Source of the DNA: Chloroflexus aggregans DSM 9485
Lineage (GTDB): Bacteria; Chloroflexota; Chloroflexia; Chloroflexales; Chloroflexaceae
Assembly: GCF_000021945.1 (NCBI RefSeq)
Contig: NC_011831.1
Coordinates: 1,625,353-1,689,352 of the forward strand
Direction of reading: 5' to 3'
Length of the DNA stretch: 64,000 nucleotides
Shown here in pieces: positions 63,972 to 64,000 of this stretch. A program made the position numbers and the translations under genes. Numbering within the stretch: the first letter of the stretch is position 1; the number at the start of each line of letters is the position of its first letter. The notes beneath the pieces were generated by a model. It saw only the letters and a list, made by a program, of their open reading frames with translations. It did no database searches and was not told the DNA's origin.

Positions 63972-64000
63972 GGGAGAAGGCAACGCGCCGACCCTACGCT

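Noticed and set aside
1-64000. Transposase or integrase genes, prophage or attachment sites
   Set aside because: No recognisable transposase, integrase, phage structural gene or paired target duplication was found, despite the decayed accessory genes.

Overview
The window comes from a filamentous anoxygenic phototroph of the genus Chloroflexus or a very close relative. The main evidence is a complete late-stage 3-hydroxypropionate (3-HP) bicycle gene cluster at 16.7-24.9 kb: mesaconyl-C1-CoA hydratase, malyl/methylmalyl/citramalyl-CoA lyase, mesaconyl-CoA C1-C4 transferase, the two succinyl-CoA:malate CoA-transferase subunits and a divergent mesaconyl-C4-CoA hydratase. A methylmalonyl-CoA mutase module (two mutase subunits plus a MeaB-type GTPase, 45.3-50.8 kb) supplies the methylmalonyl-CoA to succinyl-CoA step of the same pathway. 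Species cannot be fixed from the sequence alone.

Layout. 0-3.1 kb: AT-richer DNA with the N-terminal part of a secreted von Willebrand factor A protein that runs off the left edge. 3.1-4.4 kb: a decayed DUF499-type ATPase behind a near-perfect promoter, then G/C-rich repeats. 4.4-16.7 kb: MFS exporter, amidohydrolase, an unrecognised membrane protein, a 133-bp tandem array, a flavin disulfide-reductase homologue that has lost its redox cysteines, a class A penicillin-binding protein with a PASTA tail and a DUF4129 membrane protein. 16.7-24.9 kb: the 3-HP cluster, interrupted between mcl and mch by an array of about forty 19-bp repeats. 25-31 kb: an HdrD/DsrK-like Fe-S protein with a NarI/DsrM-like membrane partner, convergent with fdhD and a YdeP-type molybdopterin oxidoreductase. 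31-45 kb: PIG-L deacetylase, class III aminotransferase, a promoter/terminator pair in front of a truncated MutS-like fragment, initiator tRNA, GNAT, cyclopropane synthase, MarR, short ComEC, S9 peptidase, a DegS/DegU-type two-component pair and topoisomerase I. 45-55 kb: mutase module, OmpR-type regulator, thioesterase, methyltransferase and a degenerate HNH-WD40 fusion. 55-57.4 kb: rpoA-rho-mobA. 57.7-64 kb: TlpA thioredoxin, Lgt-like protein and a KaiC-KaiB-KaiB cluster flanked by a response regulator/PAS/GAF protein and a HisKA_2 histidine kinase.

The most notable items are the kaiA-less KaiC-KaiB-KaiB signalling cluster, the three distinct tandem-repeat arrays (15, 133 and 19 bp), the cysteine-less disulfide-reductase homologue, the HNH-derived WD40 protein, the row of CRP/FNR-like palindromes before the Hdr-like operon and the short promoter-terminator unit at 34.05-34.16 kb. 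No insertion sequence, prophage or CRISPR array was recognised.
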